A stretch of DNA of 64,000 nucleotides from Pseudomonas chlororaphis (GCA_001023535.1 CP011020.1:4415734-4479733); one strand, 5' to 3'; shown: positions 15,054-24,832, numbered from the stretch's first letter. Translations and numbers: made by a program. The notes: generated from the letters alone by a model not told the origin.

Positions 15054-15408
15054 GTGGAGAGTCGATCTGTAAGCCGGGTTCTGTCTTGAACAGTCATTCG
15101 TCTACGATGGCCATCACTGGACATCTTTAGCAACCTACCCGGTCCCAGCGCGGGCCACGCCTTGGGACCCTATTTGGTCTTGCTCCAAGTGGGGTTTACC
15201 TAGCCACGAACTGTTGCCAGCCGTGCGGTGCGCTCTTACCGCACCTTTTCACCCTTACCGGCGCCGAAACGCTTAGGCGGTTATTTTCTGTGGCACTTTC
15301 CGTAGGCTCACGCCTCCCAGGCATTACCTGGCACTTCGCCCTATGGAGCCCGGACTTTCCTCCCCCCTCTAATTCTCATAGAGGGCAGCGACTGTCCGAT
15401 CGACTCTC
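15054..15408 (-). ncRNA. rnpB: RNase P RNA (type A)
   Basis: Catalytic RNA of RNase P, which trims tRNA 5' leaders with protein RnpA. The minus strand carries the conserved 5' end AGAGTCGATCGGACAGTCGC, the GAGGAAAGTCCGGGCTCC core (CR-I), the GGGTAAGGGTG-type region, ACAGAA and the 3' closing GGCTTACAGATCGACTCTCC, which pairs with the 5' end (P1). Length ~355 nt is typical of gammaproteobacteria. Ends are placed to within a few bases. Confidence 0.96.
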
Positions 15409-15416
15409 CGCCGCGA

Positions 15417-15445
15417 AGGTTAACGGTAGAGCGCCCGAAGAACAA
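15417..15445 (-). promoter_or_regulatory. Probable rnpB promoter
   Basis: Minus strand TTGTTC (15445-15440), 17-bp spacer, TAACCT (15422-15417), about 8 bp before the RNase P RNA 5' end. Fits sigma70 with a weak -35. Confidence 0.55.
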
Positions 15446-15481
15446 GCGCTAAAAGCCTTTGGCCAGCCCGGCGCCCCGGTT

Positions 15482-16387
15482 TCATTGCCCCTTCTGTTTA
15501 TCCAGCGCGACCTGGTACAACACGTTCTTGCGCTCGCCGGTAATCTGCGCCGCGAGGGCAGCGGCGCGCTTGAGCGGCATTTCCTCCAGCAGCAGGTCGA
15601 GGATGCGCATCGCTTCGCTGCTGACCGCATCTTCACTGTCCGGCGGCGTCCAGCCCGCCACCAGCACGACGCACTCGCCGCGCTGCTGGTTGCTGTCGCT
15701 TTCGACGAAGGCGCGCAACTGCGCCAGGGGTAAGCCTTTGAGTGTCTCGAAGGTCTTGGTCAATTCGCGGGCCAGCAACGCCGGCCGCTCGGCACCGAAT
15801 ACCAGCTCCATGTCCTGCAGGCATTCGAGGATGCGGTGCGGCGCTTCATAGAAGATCAGCGTGCGCGGCTCTTCCTTTATAGCCTCCAGGCGCGCCCGAC
15901 GCCCCACCGCCTTGGCCGGCAGAAAGCCTTCGAAGATGAAACGATCCGACGGCAGGCCCGCCGCCGACAATGCCGCGATCAAGGCGCACGCCCCCGGCAC
16001 CGGCACCACGTTGATGCCGGCGGCGCGGGCCTGGCGTACCAGGTGATAGCCTGGGTCGGAAATCAGCGGCGTGCCCGCGTCGGAGATCAGCGCGACGTTG
16101 TCACCGGCCAACAGCCGGGTAATGAAACGGCTGCCTTCGTCTCGCTCGTTGTGCTCATGGCAGGCCGCCAATGGCGTGGAGATGCCGAAATGCTGCAGCA
16201 GGCGCAGGGAATGGCGCGTGTCTTCGGCGGCGATGAGGGCCACGTCCTGCAGGATTTTCAGCGCCCGGGCGCTGATATCGTCCAGGTTGCCGATGGGCGT
16301 CGCCACCACATAAAGCGAGCCGGCAGCGGAATTCAAAGCACCTGGAGCAGTCAAAACGCACACCTCATGATCGGTAAAAGCCGCCAT
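15482..16387 (-). CDS. rsmI: 16S rRNA (cytidine1402-2'-O)-methyltransferase
   Basis: Tetrapyrrole-methylase-fold enzyme that methylates the ribose of C1402. 301 residues as drawn; conserved core SLYVVATPIGNLDDISARA starts about residue 24, with AEDTRHSLRLLQHF, SDAGTPLISDPGYHLV and FEGFLPAK following. The true start may be later: a TGAGGTG ribosome site precedes a TTG at 16354 (LTAPGALNSAAG), and residues 1-11 have no family match I recognise. Divergent from lpoA, the arrangement known in E. coli. Confidence 0.93.
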   Translation of the reverse strand: MAAFTDHEVCVLTAPGALNSAAGSLYVVATPIGNLDDISARALKILQDVALIAAEDTRHSLRLLQHFGISTPLAACHEHNERDEGSRFITRLLAGDNVALISDAGTPLISDPGYHLVRQARAAGINVVPVPGACALIAALSAAGLPSDRFIFEGFLPAKAVGRRARLEAIKEEPRTLIFYEAPHRILECLQDMELVFGAERPALLARELTKTFETLKGLPLAQLRAFVESDSNQQRGECVVLVAGWTPPDSEDAVSSEAMRILDLLLEEMPLKRAAALAAQITGERKNVLYQVALDKQKGQ

Positions 16388-16428
16388 TGTAGCGTGTGCA
16401 GGACGTCTCGGCTGTTCACGTAAGCCGT

Positions 16429-16460
16429 TGTGGCGAGGGAGCTTGTTCCCGCACCACAGG
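16429..16460. repeat. REP palindrome, decayed (GTGGCGAGG type)
   Basis: TGTGGCGAGGGAGCTTGTTC followed by an imperfect complement ending CACCACAGG. A single decayed extragenic palindrome between rsmI and lpoA, without a partner nearby. Confidence 0.7.
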
Positions 16461-16595
16461 GCAATACCTGTCTTTTGTGCTGCACCGCACTCTTTGAAAT
16501 ACCTAAATTGACCGATTCACGCCACTAACATCGCGCCCCGGCCAGTGCTTGGGTACAATTCGACGCTAATTTGATCTCGTATCAGGAACACTTAC

Positions 16596-18407
16596 ATGAT
16601 CGCTTGCCTGCGGCTGTTCTCCGCCCTCTGCCTCGCTGCCCTCCTGGCGGCCTGCGCCAGCTCGCCCTCCTCCAGCCTTGGCGAACTTCCACGGACCCCG
16701 GATGCCAGTATCGAGCAGTTGCTCGAACAGGCCGCCCAAAGCAAAACGCCGGAAAAAGCCGCGCTGCTGCGCCTGAGCGCCGCCGACCTGGCCTACCGCC
16801 AGGGCAATGCCGGCCAGTCCGCGCAGATCCTGCAACAAGTACCGATGGAACAACTCAAGCCCGGCCAGCAGATTTTCGCCAGCACGCTGTCGGCCGAACT
16901 GGCGATGACCCGCAACCAGCCCAAGGCCGCCCTGACGGCACTGAGCCATCCTAGCCTGCAACACCTGAGCGAAATGCCGGTGGAGCAACAGGTCCGCACC
17001 GGCACCGTACGTGCCCGCGCCCTGGAGGCCGATGGCCAGACTCTGGCCGCCGCCAAGGAACGCATCTTCATCGCGCCCCTGCTGGAGAACGACGCGGCGG
17101 CAAAGAACCACGAAGCCATCTGGTCGCTGATCGCCTCGCTGCCCACCGACCAACTGCAACCGACCTCCAACGATGACCTGGGTGGCTGGCTGAGCCTGGC
17201 CCAGGCGGTGAAGACTGCCGGCACCCTGGAACAGCAGCAGGCGGCCATCGATCACTGGCGCGAACAGAATCCAAAGCACCCCGCCGCCCTTCAGCTGCCG
17301 ACGCCACTGGTCAAGCTCAAGGCGCTGGCGAGCCAGCCGCTGAGCAAGATCGCCCTGCTGCTGCCGCAGAACGGCCCGCTGGCCTCGGTCGCCAAGGCGC
17401 TGCGCGAGGGTTTCCTGGCCGCCCATTATCAGGCCCAACAAGCCGGGCAGAACCCGCCGGCCATCCAGCTGTATGACAGCTCCAGCCTGACCTCCATGGA
17501 CGAGTTCTACCGCAAGGCCCAGGCCGACGGCGTGCAATTGGTGGTCGGCCCGCTGGAGAAACCCCTGGTCAAGCAGATCAGCGCCCGCGCGCAATTGCCG
17601 ATCACTACCCTGGCGCTGAACTACAGCGAAGGCGAGCAAGGTCCCGCCCAACTGTTCCAGTTCGGCCTGGCGCCTGAGGATGAAGCCCGCGAAGTGGCCC
17701 GTCGCGCTCGCGCCGACGGTCTGCACCGCGCCGCCGTCATGGTGCCGAAGGGTGAATGGGGCGACCGCGTCCTGAAAGCCTTCAGCCAGGACTGGCAGGG
17801 CAACGGCGGCACCATCATCGCCACTGAGCGCGTTGACCAACCGGTGCAACTGGCCCAGCAGATCGCCGACATGTTCCAACTGCGCCAGAGCGAAGGTCGC
17901 GCCAAGAGCCTGCAGAACACCGTGGGCACCAACGTTGCCGCCCAGCCGTCCCGCCGCCAGGACATCGAGTTCATCTTCCTGGCGTCGACGCCGCAGCAGG
18001 CCCAGCAGATCAAGCCGACCCTGAACTTCCAATACGCCGGTGACGTGCCGGTCTACGCGACGTCCCAGGTGTTCAGCGCCAGCGGCGACCAGAACCAGTA
18101 CAACGACATGAACGGCATTCGCTTCTGCGAGACGCCATGGTTGCTCGACGCCAACGATCCGCTGCGCAAGCAGGTCACCGCCCAGTGGCCGCAGGCCGGT
18201 GGCAGCCTGGGCCGCCTGTACGCGATGGGTGTGGACGCCTACCGCCTGGCACCTCGCCTGGGCCAGCTCAAGGCACTGCCGGACAGCCGCATCGAAGGCC
18301 TGTCGGGCAGCCTGGCCGTGTCCCCGTCCCAACGCATTCAACGCCAGTTGCCGTGGGCCCAGTTCGTCAACGGCCAGGTACAGCGCTTGCCGGACACCCA
18401 GCGCTGA
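16596..18407 (+). CDS. lpoA: Penicillin-binding protein activator LpoA, outer-membrane lipoprotein
   Basis: LpoA reaches from the outer membrane through the periplasm to stimulate PBP1a-class peptidoglycan synthases. 603 residues: a lipoprotein signal ending at Cys20 (LAALLAACAS), N-terminal TPR-like helices (about 30-250, Gln-rich), and a C-terminal periplasmic-binding-protein-like domain (about 255-590, beginning SKIALLLPQNGPLAS). AGGA lies 9 nt before the ATG. Its stop shares one base with yraN (TGATG). Starts the lpoA-yraN-gmhA-dolP run conserved in gammaproteobacteria. Confidence 0.94.
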   Translation: MIACLRLFSALCLAALLAACASSPSSSLGELPRTPDASIEQLLEQAAQSKTPEKAALLRLSAADLAYRQGNAGQSAQILQQVPMEQLKPGQQIFASTLSAELAMTRNQPKAALTALSHPSLQHLSEMPVEQQVRTGTVRARALEADGQTLAAAKERIFIAPLLENDAAAKNHEAIWSLIASLPTDQLQPTSNDDLGGWLSLAQAVKTAGTLEQQQAAIDHWREQNPKHPAALQLPTPLVKLKALASQPLSKIALLLPQNGPLASVAKALREGFLAAHYQAQQAGQNPPAIQLYDSSSLTSMDEFYRKAQADGVQLVVGPLEKPLVKQISARAQLPITTLALNYSEGEQGPAQLFQFGLAPEDEAREVARRARADGLHRAAVMVPKGEWGDRVLKAFSQDWQGNGGTIIATERVDQPVQLAQQIADMFQLRQSEGRAKSLQNTVGTNVAAQPSRRQDIEFIFLASTPQQAQQIKPTLNFQYAGDVPVYATSQVFSASGDQNQYNDMNGIRFCETPWLLDANDPLRKQVTAQWPQAGGSLGRLYAMGVDAYRLAPRLGQLKALPDSRIEGLSGSLAVSPSQRIQRQLPWAQFVNGQVQRLPDTQR

Positions 18408-18769
18408 TGCCCGACCGATCACGCCAGCAAAGCGGACGGGATGCCGAGGGCCAGGCCCTCGCGCATCTCCAGCAACAGGGCCTGCGGCTGGTCGCGCAGA
18501 ACTGGTTGTGCAAACGCGGCGAGCTTGATCTGGTCATGCTTGACGGCGATACAGTAGTATTCGTTGAAGTTCGCTACAGAAAAAATACCCAATGGGGTGG
18601 TGCGCTCGACAGCATCGACGCGCGCAAGCGCCAGAAGCTGGTCTTCGCTGCACAGTATTTCCTGCAACGCGAATCTCGCTGGGCCGATCACCCCTGCCGC
18701 TTCGACGTGGTTGCCATCGACAGCGACGCCGATCAGCTGAACTGGCTGCAGAACGCTTTCGACAGTTGA
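18407..18769 (+). CDS. yraN: YraN/UPF0102 family nuclease-like protein
   Basis: 120 residues. The family has a Holliday-junction-resolvase/restriction-endonuclease-like fold of unproven function. The typical motif is visible: N-terminal GRDAEGQALAHLQQQGLRLV, then GELDLVMLDGDTVVFVEVRYR with the acidic/basic core E-x-D...E-V-R, where other members have VEVK. The ATG overlaps the lpoA stop; a longer frame from 18137 lies inside lpoA and was rejected. Confidence 0.92.
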   Translation: MPDRSRQQSGRDAEGQALAHLQQQGLRLVAQNWLCKRGELDLVMLDGDTVVFVEVRYRKNTQWGGALDSIDARKRQKLVFAAQYFLQRESRWADHPCRFDVVAIDSDADQLNWLQNAFDS

Positions 18770-18858
18770 ACGGTCGACGCCCATGGCCAGCCGAGCCGGA
18801 AACCTTCACTCAACTTATTGCTCTTTGCTTTGCGGGCCGCACATGTTTGTGCCGATAA

Positions 18859-20051
<1,193 letters not shown>

Positions 20052-20092
20052 GGGGAGTGGCGGTTCTTGATGCTGCGCTTGGTTTGACTGGA

Positions 20093-20130
20093 AAAACGGT
20101 GCTTCTTTATAAGGGGGGCGCCGTTTTTTT
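20093..20130 (+). terminator. Intrinsic terminator of the lpoA-dolP operon
   Basis: AAACGGTGC pairs with GGCGCCGTTT across a ~14-nt loop, followed by seven T. Located 42 bp after the dolP stop. Confidence 0.75.
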
Positions 20131-20151
20131 GAGGGAGTGGTTTGTGTGAAT

Positions 20152-20470
20152 ATCCGTTTCTTCGGTAACGGCTGCTTGGGGTTCCGCCCTTACGGCGGGT
20201 CACTTTTGGAAGAGCCCGGAGTGCCGGCCAGCCAAAAGTAACCAAAAGCGCTTTGCCCCACCACTGGGCACCTCGCCTAGGCTCGGTGTTCCCTCACTCC
20301 GGCATTGCTCCGTGGGCCCGCCGCGAAGGGCCATCCATGACCCAGCGCGGCTATCCCGGCATCCATGCCGGGATGCCCACTGCGCAATGCCTGCGTTCGG
20401 CCCTTGTGTTTATGGGGCGCCTAAGATCAAAAGCAAAAGCAAAAGCCAGAGCAGGAGCGAGGCGGCCTAA
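20152..20470 (+). repeat. Left copy of a ~300-bp intergenic element
   Basis: Starts at the CCGTTTCTTCGGTAACGGC hairpin region and ends in a short A-rich hexamer tract (CAAAAG units) before GAGGCGGCC. The whole unit recurs inverted at 21170-21602 with only scattered differences over about 280 bp. It carries an open frame (20253-20477) that I regard as incidental. Resembles high-copy intergenic repeats described in P. fluorescens genomes; I cannot assign a family name with certainty. Confidence 0.8.
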
Positions 20471-20506
20471 TGGCTGACCTGACTTTCCGGCTGCACCTCA
20501 ATCCAA

Positions 20507-20597
20507 CTGTGGGAGCGAGCTTGCTCGCGATTGCAGTGTGTCAGCCAACATCAATACTGCTGACCTGACGCTATCGCGAGCAAGCTCGCTCCCACAG
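20507..20597. repeat. REPIN (paired REP palindromes, GTGGGAGCGAGC type)
   Basis: CTGTGGGAGCGAGCTTGCTC and its reverse complement bound ~45 bp of spacer, giving a long imperfect hairpin. Sits at the 3' end of the DUF6124 fragment and supplies that frame's stop codon. Confidence 0.9.
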
Positions 20598-20878
20598 AGG
20601 GCTAGGCTGAATACCAAGCGCCAAATGATGCCGCGAGCCTTCCAGGTCGAATGCGAGTTCGTTGGCCATGGCGTCCGCCGAGGACAGGGTTTCGCTCAGA
20701 TTGGCGAGCAAGCATTCGTTATCGAGGCCTTTCACGACGGTGAATACCTGGCCCGGTTTTGGTTCGTCTTGGGACTTATCCAACTTCGGCAGCAAGTAGT
20801 GATCAAGCACGCGTTGGGTGGTTTCGTCTTGCTGCTTGGCTTTGGATTTTGCGGACGGCGAGGAAGGCACAGCCCTCC
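20571..20878 (-). pseudogene. DUF6124-like gene fragment interrupted by REPINs
   Basis: The minus strand encodes about 80 residues resembling DUF6124, a small Pseudomonas family of unknown function: RVLDHYLLPKL, then GQVFTVVKG, then LLANLSETLSSADAMANEL and HHLALGIQ. The family's usual C-terminal helix after LGIQ is absent, replaced by 12 residues read out of a REPIN, ending at 20571. Upstream, the frame runs without a start codon into the interior of another REPIN (20879-21013). Best read as a remnant; family assignment is from memory of the motif. Confidence 0.6.
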
Positions 20879-21013
20879 CCTGTGGCGAGGGAGCTTGCTC
20901 CCGCTCGGCGGCGTAGCCGTCGTGGGGCGGGTTCAGGTGGTTTTCCTGAAAGAAGGCGTCCTTGGTTTTGGGACGGCTTTGCCGCCCAGCGGGAGCAAGC
21001 TCCCTCGCCACAG
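20879..21013. repeat. REPIN (GTGGCGAGGGAGC type)
   Basis: TGTGGCGAGGGAGCTTGCTC at the left and its inverted partner GAGCAAGCTCCCTCGCCACA at the right enclose ~75 bp. The two REP arms belong to a different subtype from the GTGGGAGCGAGC elements elsewhere. Confidence 0.85.
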
Positions 21014-21102
21014 GGGGTGGGTGTCGCAATCCTAGGCTGCGTTCGACCACGGCATTCGATTTACTGGAAATACACCCTGAGAGATTGGTGGCTGTCAGAC
21101 CG

Positions 21103-21130
21103 TCTTCGCGAGCAAGCTCGCTCCCACAGG
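21103..21130. repeat. Single REP palindrome
   Basis: TTCGCGAGCAAGCTCGCTCC plus CACAGG; no inverted partner within 150 bp. Confidence 0.8.
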
Positions 21131-21169
21131 ATTCAGCTACGGCCGGAAAAGTCAGACCGACCGTTAGGC

Positions 21170-21602
21170 CGCCTCGCTTTGGCTTGGCTTTGGCTTGGCT
21201 TTGGCTTTGGCTTTGGCTTTGGCTTTGGCTTTGGCTTTGGCTTTGGCTTTGGCTTTGGCTTTGGCTTTGGCTTTGGCTTTGGCTTTGGCTTTGGCTTTGG
21301 CTTTGGCTTTGGCTCTGGCTCTGGCTCTGGCTCTGGCTTTTGATCTTAGACGCCCCATTAACCACAAGGGCCGAACGCAGGCATTGCGTAATGGGCATCC
21401 CGGCATGGATGCCGGGATAGCCGCGCTGGGTCATGGATGACCCTTCGCGGCGGGCCCACGGAGCAATGCCGGAGTGAGGGAACACCGAGCCTTGGCGAGG
21501 TGCCCAGTGGTGGGGCAAGAGCGCTTTGGTTACTTTCGCGCTTTTCGAAAGTGACCCGCCGTAAGGGCGGAACCCTAAGCAGCCGTTACCGCAGAAACGG
21601 AT
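21170..21602 (-). repeat. Right, inverted copy of the ~300-bp intergenic element
   Basis: Reverse complement of the element at 20152-20470: the same ACGCAATGCCTGCGTTCGGC, CCGGCATCCATGCCGGGAT hairpin, CCCCACCACTGGGCACCTCG and GGTTCCGCCCTTACGGCGGG segments in the same order. The hexamer tract is greatly expanded in this copy. Confidence 0.85.
21181..21340. repeat. Hexanucleotide tandem repeat (GGCTTT)n
   Basis: Imperfect 5-6-bp units (21181-21196), then 19 consecutive GGCTTT units (21197-21310), four GGCTCT units (21311-21334) and a last GGCTTT. In frame on either strand it reads as a dipeptide repeat (for example Ser-Gln or Lys-Ala on the minus strand), which inflates spurious open frames here. 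The left element copy has only a few such units. Confidence 0.95.
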
Positions 21603-21635
21603 CTACACACCAACCAATCAAAAACCGGCGCCCCG

Positions 21636-22046
21636 CTACTTCACCACCTTAAGACTAGGCCGCCCACTAGGCCGTGGCGGCTCATCATCCGGCGGCAAGT
21701 CCTCGTCGGCCTCGAAGGCCTCCTCGCCGTCCAGCGGCGTTTCGAGCTCGAACACCATGCCCTGGCCGTTCTCCCGAGCATAAATCCCCAGGATCGCGGC
21801 GATAGGCACGAACAGCGTGTGCGGCACGCCCCCAAAGCGCCCTTCGAAACTCACGGCGTCGTTGTCCATGTGCAGATGGCGCACGGCAGCCGGCGAAACG
21901 TTCAGGACAATCTGCCCGTCATTGGCAAACCCCTGTGGCACCTGCACCGATGGATACTCGGCGTTGACCAGCATGTGCGGGGTACAGTCATTGTCCACAA
22001 TCCACTCGTAGAGCGCGCGGACCAGATAAGGTCGACTGGAGTTCAT
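21636..22046 (-). CDS. sspB: ClpXP specificity-enhancing factor SspB
   Basis: Adaptor that tethers ssrA-tagged proteins to ClpXP. 136 residues: the conserved substrate-binding N-terminal domain (MNSSRPYLVRALYEWIVDN...; VSPAAVRHLHMDND; FVPIAAILGIYARENGQGM), an acidic flexible linker, and a short C-terminal ClpX-binding tail RPSLKVVK. Follows sspA by 16 bp, the standard pair. Confidence 0.96.
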   Translation of the reverse strand: MNSSRPYLVRALYEWIVDNDCTPHMLVNAEYPSVQVPQGFANDGQIVLNVSPAAVRHLHMDNDAVSFEGRFGGVPHTLFVPIAAILGIYARENGQGMVFELETPLDGEEAFEADEDLPPDDEPPRPSGRPSLKVVK

Positions 22047-22062
22047 AGCGGCTCCTTAAGCC

Positions 22063-22680
22063 TTAGCGCATGTCGCGTTCGACGCCAGACAGACTCGCCT
22101 GGAAAGCCTCACGCGCGAATTGGCGCTCCATATAATCAAGCAGCGGCTTGGCAGGCCGCGGCAGTTCGATACCCAGGACAGGCAATCGCCAGAGTATGGG
22201 TAATAGGCAGCAATCCACCAGACTTTGTTCCTCACTGAGAAAGAACGGCTTGTCGATGAACAGCGGCGATACGCCCGTCAGGCTTTCACGCAACTCTTTA
22301 CGAGCCACGACCCGCGCAGGCTCCTTGGTCCGTGGGTCCAGGATCTGGTCCACCAACCCGCACCAGTCTCGCTGGATGCGATGCATCAGCAAACGACTGT
22401 TGGCACGCGCGACAGGGTACACCGGCAGCAAAGGCGGATGCGGATAACGCTCATCCAGGTATTCCATCACCACGGTCGACTCCCACAACGCCAGGTCGCG
22501 ATCGACCAGCGTAGGCAGGCTGCCGTAAGGGTTCACCTCGATCAGTTTTGGCGGCTGACGGCCCGCTTCGACGTAGATGATCTCGGCGCTGACACCCTTC
22601 TCGGCCAGTACGATGCGTACCCGGTGGGAATAGTGGTCGGCGGGGTCGGAGTAGCAGGCCAACCGATTGGTCACGCCCAT
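22063..22680 (-). CDS. sspA: Stringent starvation protein A (RNA-polymerase-associated)
   Basis: GST-fold protein that binds RNA polymerase and influences stress and virulence transcription. 205 residues; N-terminal thioredoxin-like domain ([41 protein letters not shown]) and helical C-terminal domain (about 85-195). The catalytic Ser/Tyr/Cys of true GSTs is not apparent. Transcribed with sspB. Confidence 0.95.
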   Translation of the reverse strand: MGVTNRLACYSDPADHYSHRVRIVLAEKGVSAEIIYVEAGRQPPKLIEVNPYGSLPTLVDRDLALWESTVVMEYLDERYPHPPLLPVYPVARANSRLLMHRIQRDWCGLVDQILDPRTKEPARVVARKELRESLTGVSPLFIDKPFFLSEEQSLVDCCLLPILWRLPVLGIELPRPAKPLLDYMERQFAREAFQASLSGVERDMR

Positions 22681-22716
22681 GGCGATCCTCCTCGCTTGTA
22701 GAAATTTTCGAAAAAC

Positions 22717-22743
22717 GGAAAAACGAGCGCGCCCAGAGGGCGC
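22717..22743 (-). terminator. Terminator after petABC
   Basis: On the minus strand GCGCCC, a three-base loop and GGGCGC, followed by GCTCGTTTTT. Separates petC from sspA. Confidence 0.7.
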
Positions 22744-22838
22744 CTCCCGTAACGCCTGGCCGACCAGGCTCGTTACACTTTCAGAGACGCCCTTGGGCGC
22801 GCACGATTAACAGCAACGGCTTACAGCTTACAGCTTTA

Positions 22839-23621
22839 TCAATGCACGTCTTTCCAGTATTCACGCTTGAGCAGGTAAGCGAATACGAAGAAGAACGCCA
22901 GGTACAGCAATACATACGTACCGATGCGCTGATGCTCCAGCTTCACCGGGTTGGCCGAGTAGGCCAGGAAGGTCACCAGGTTCTTGACCTTCTCGTCGAA
23001 CTGCTCAGGGGTCAAGGTGCCGCTGTTCGGCACGATGGTCAACTGATCGCAGGCTTCGTGAGTCAAGGCGGTGCCGGTCAACGGGTCGAATTGCTTCTTG
23101 CCGTTCTCGACGATCTGCACCTGTTTGCAGCCTACCACTTGGCGACCCTGCAGGCCGACCAGGACGTTAGGCATGCCGACGTTCGGGAAGACCTTGTTGT
23201 TCACGCCCCATGGACGCGCAGGATCTTCGTAGAACGACCGCAGGTAGCCGTAGAGCCAGTCGGTGCCACGCACTCGCGCCACCAGGGTCAGGTCGGGCGG
23301 CGCCGCGCCGAACCAGGTCTTGGCATCCGAAGGCTGCATGCCGACGGTCATGTGATCGCCCAGCTTGGCACCGGTGAACACCAGCTTCTCCAGCATCACT
23401 TCGTGGGGAATGCCCAAGTCATCGGCCACACGCTCGTAACGTTGGAACTTGGCGCTGTGGCAGCCCATGCAGTAGTTGGCGAACGTACGCGCGCCGTCCT
23501 GCATGGCGGCTTTGTCGGAAACGTCGATGTCGACTTTTTCCAGCTCAGGACCACCGTGTTCAGCCGCGAAGGACAGTACAGGCATGGCAGCAAGAATCAG
23601 TACAGCAAATAGCTTTTTCAT
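22839..23621 (-). CDS. petC: Ubiquinol-cytochrome c reductase, cytochrome c1
   Basis: Haem-c subunit of the bc1 complex, passing electrons from the Rieske protein to soluble cytochrome c. 260 residues from the ATG at 23621: cleavable signal (MKKLFAVLILAAMPVLSFAA), covalent haem motif CMGCH within NYCMGCHSAKFQRY, a downstream Met-containing region for the distal ligand, and a C-terminal membrane anchor (about 232-250). The ATG shares a base with the petB stop. The longer frame to 23861 lies inside petB. Confidence 0.96.
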   Translation of the reverse strand: MKKLFAVLILAAMPVLSFAAEHGGPELEKVDIDVSDKAAMQDGARTFANYCMGCHSAKFQRYERVADDLGIPHEVMLEKLVFTGAKLGDHMTVGMQPSDAKTWFGAAPPDLTLVARVRGTDWLYGYLRSFYEDPARPWGVNNKVFPNVGMPNVLVGLQGRQVVGCKQVQIVENGKKQFDPLTGTALTHEACDQLTIVPNSGTLTPEQFDEKVKNLVTFLAYSANPVKLEHQRIGTYVLLYLAFFFVFAYLLKREYWKDVH

Positions 23622-24832
23622 CAGCCAGTCACCCTTTCCGGAACCGGTTTGGTCTTCTCGAGCCTGGTATAGAACGGCATCAGAATGAAGTAGGCGAAGT
23701 ACAGGAAGGTGCACACCTGCGAAAGCAGCGTACGTTCCGGTGTCGGTGCCAGTACGCCCAGCACACCCAGGATCACGAACGAGATGCAGAACACCACCAG
23801 CCAGATTTTGCTCAGCCAGCCTTTGTAGCGCATCGACTTGACCGGACTGCGGTCCAGCCACGGCAGGACGAACAGCACGGCGATGGCCGCGCCCATGGCG
23901 ATAACACCCAGCAGCTTGTCCGGAATCGCCCGCAAGATCGCGTAGAACGGCGTGAAGTACCAGACCGGGGCAATGTGCTCAGGGGTCTTGAAGGCGTTCG
24001 CCTGTTCGAAGTTCGGCTTCTCGAGGAAATACCCACCCATCTCCGGGAAGAAGAACACGATGGAGCAGAAGATGAACAGGAAGACCACCACACCAACGAT
24101 GTCCTTCACGGTGTAGTACGGGTGGAAGGCGATGCCGTCCAGCGGTACGCCGTTTTCGTCCTTGTGTTTCTTGATGTCCACGCCGTCCGGGTTGTTCGAG
24201 CCGACTTCGTGCAGCGCCAGGATGTGCAGCACCACCAGGCCAAGGATCACGATCGGCAGGGCGACCACGTGCAGGGCGAAGAAGCGGTTCAGGGTGATGC
24301 CGGAGATCAGGTAGTCACCACGAATCCACTGGGTCAGGTCGTTGCCGATGACCGGGATCGCACCGAACAGCGAGATGATCACCTGGGCGCCCCAGTAGGA
24401 CATCTGGCCCCACGGTAGCAGGTAGCCCATGAAGGCCTCGGCCATCAGCGCCAGGTAGATCAGCATGCCGAAGACCCACACCAGCTCACGCGGTTTCTGG
24501 TACGAACCGTAGAGCAGGCCACGGAACATGTGCAGATAGACCACGATGAAGAACGCCGAGGCGCCGGTGGAGTGCAGCAGACGCAGGATCGAACCGTACT
24601 CGACGTCGCGCATGATGTATTCGACAGAAGCGAATGCTTCTTCCGCCGACGGGGTGTAGCTCATGGTCAGCCAGACACCGGTGACGATCTGGTTGACCAG
24701 AACGAGCAGCGCCAGGGAGCCAAAGAAGTAGAAGAAGTTGAAGTTTTTTGGAGCGTAGTACTTGCTGAGATGGTCTTCCCACATCTTGGTCGCGGGAAAG
24801 CGCGCATCAACCCAATCCATTAGCTTGCTCAT
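23621..24832 (-). CDS. petB: Ubiquinol-cytochrome c reductase, cytochrome b
   Basis: Integral membrane subunit holding haems bL and bH and the quinol sites. 403 residues; eight membrane segments are apparent, with paired haem-ligand His in helices B and D (HSTGASAFFIVVYLHMFRG; FALHVVALPIVILGLVVLHILALH). The Qo-site PEWY-type loop reads APVWYFTPFYAILR region. An extra GTG codon precedes the ATG; I chose the ATG at 24832, overlapping the petA stop (TGATG). Confidence 0.96.
   Translation of the reverse strand: MSKLMDWVDARFPATKMWEDHLSKYYAPKNFNFFYFFGSLALLVLVNQIVTGVWLTMSYTPSAEEAFASVEYIMRDVEYGSILRLLHSTGASAFFIVVYLHMFRGLLYGSYQKPRELVWVFGMLIYLALMAEAFMGYLLPWGQMSYWGAQVIISLFGAIPVIGNDLTQWIRGDYLISGITLNRFFALHVVALPIVILGLVVLHILALHEVGSNNPDGVDIKKHKDENGVPLDGIAFHPYYTVKDIVGVVVFLFIFCSIVFFFPEMGGYFLEKPNFEQANAFKTPEHIAPVWYFTPFYAILRAIPDKLLGVIAMGAAIAVLFVLPWLDRSPVKSMRYKGWLSKIWLVVFCISFVILGVLGVLAPTPERTLLSQVCTFLYFAYFILMPFYTRLEKTKPVPERVTG

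Noticed and set aside
16566..18422. 618-residue minus-strand frame opposite lpoA
   Set aside because: Antisense shadow with Leu/Gly/Gln-rich composition; lpoA has lipobox, domains and coupling.
20253..20477. 74-residue open frame also present in the inverted element copy (21518 leftward)
   Set aside because: The same frame in both copies reflects repeat identity; differences between copies change amino acids freely and the frame runs into the hexamer tract, so no coding constraint is evident.
21181..21340. CRISPR array
   Set aside because: Units are 6 bp without spacers; it is a simple tandem repeat.
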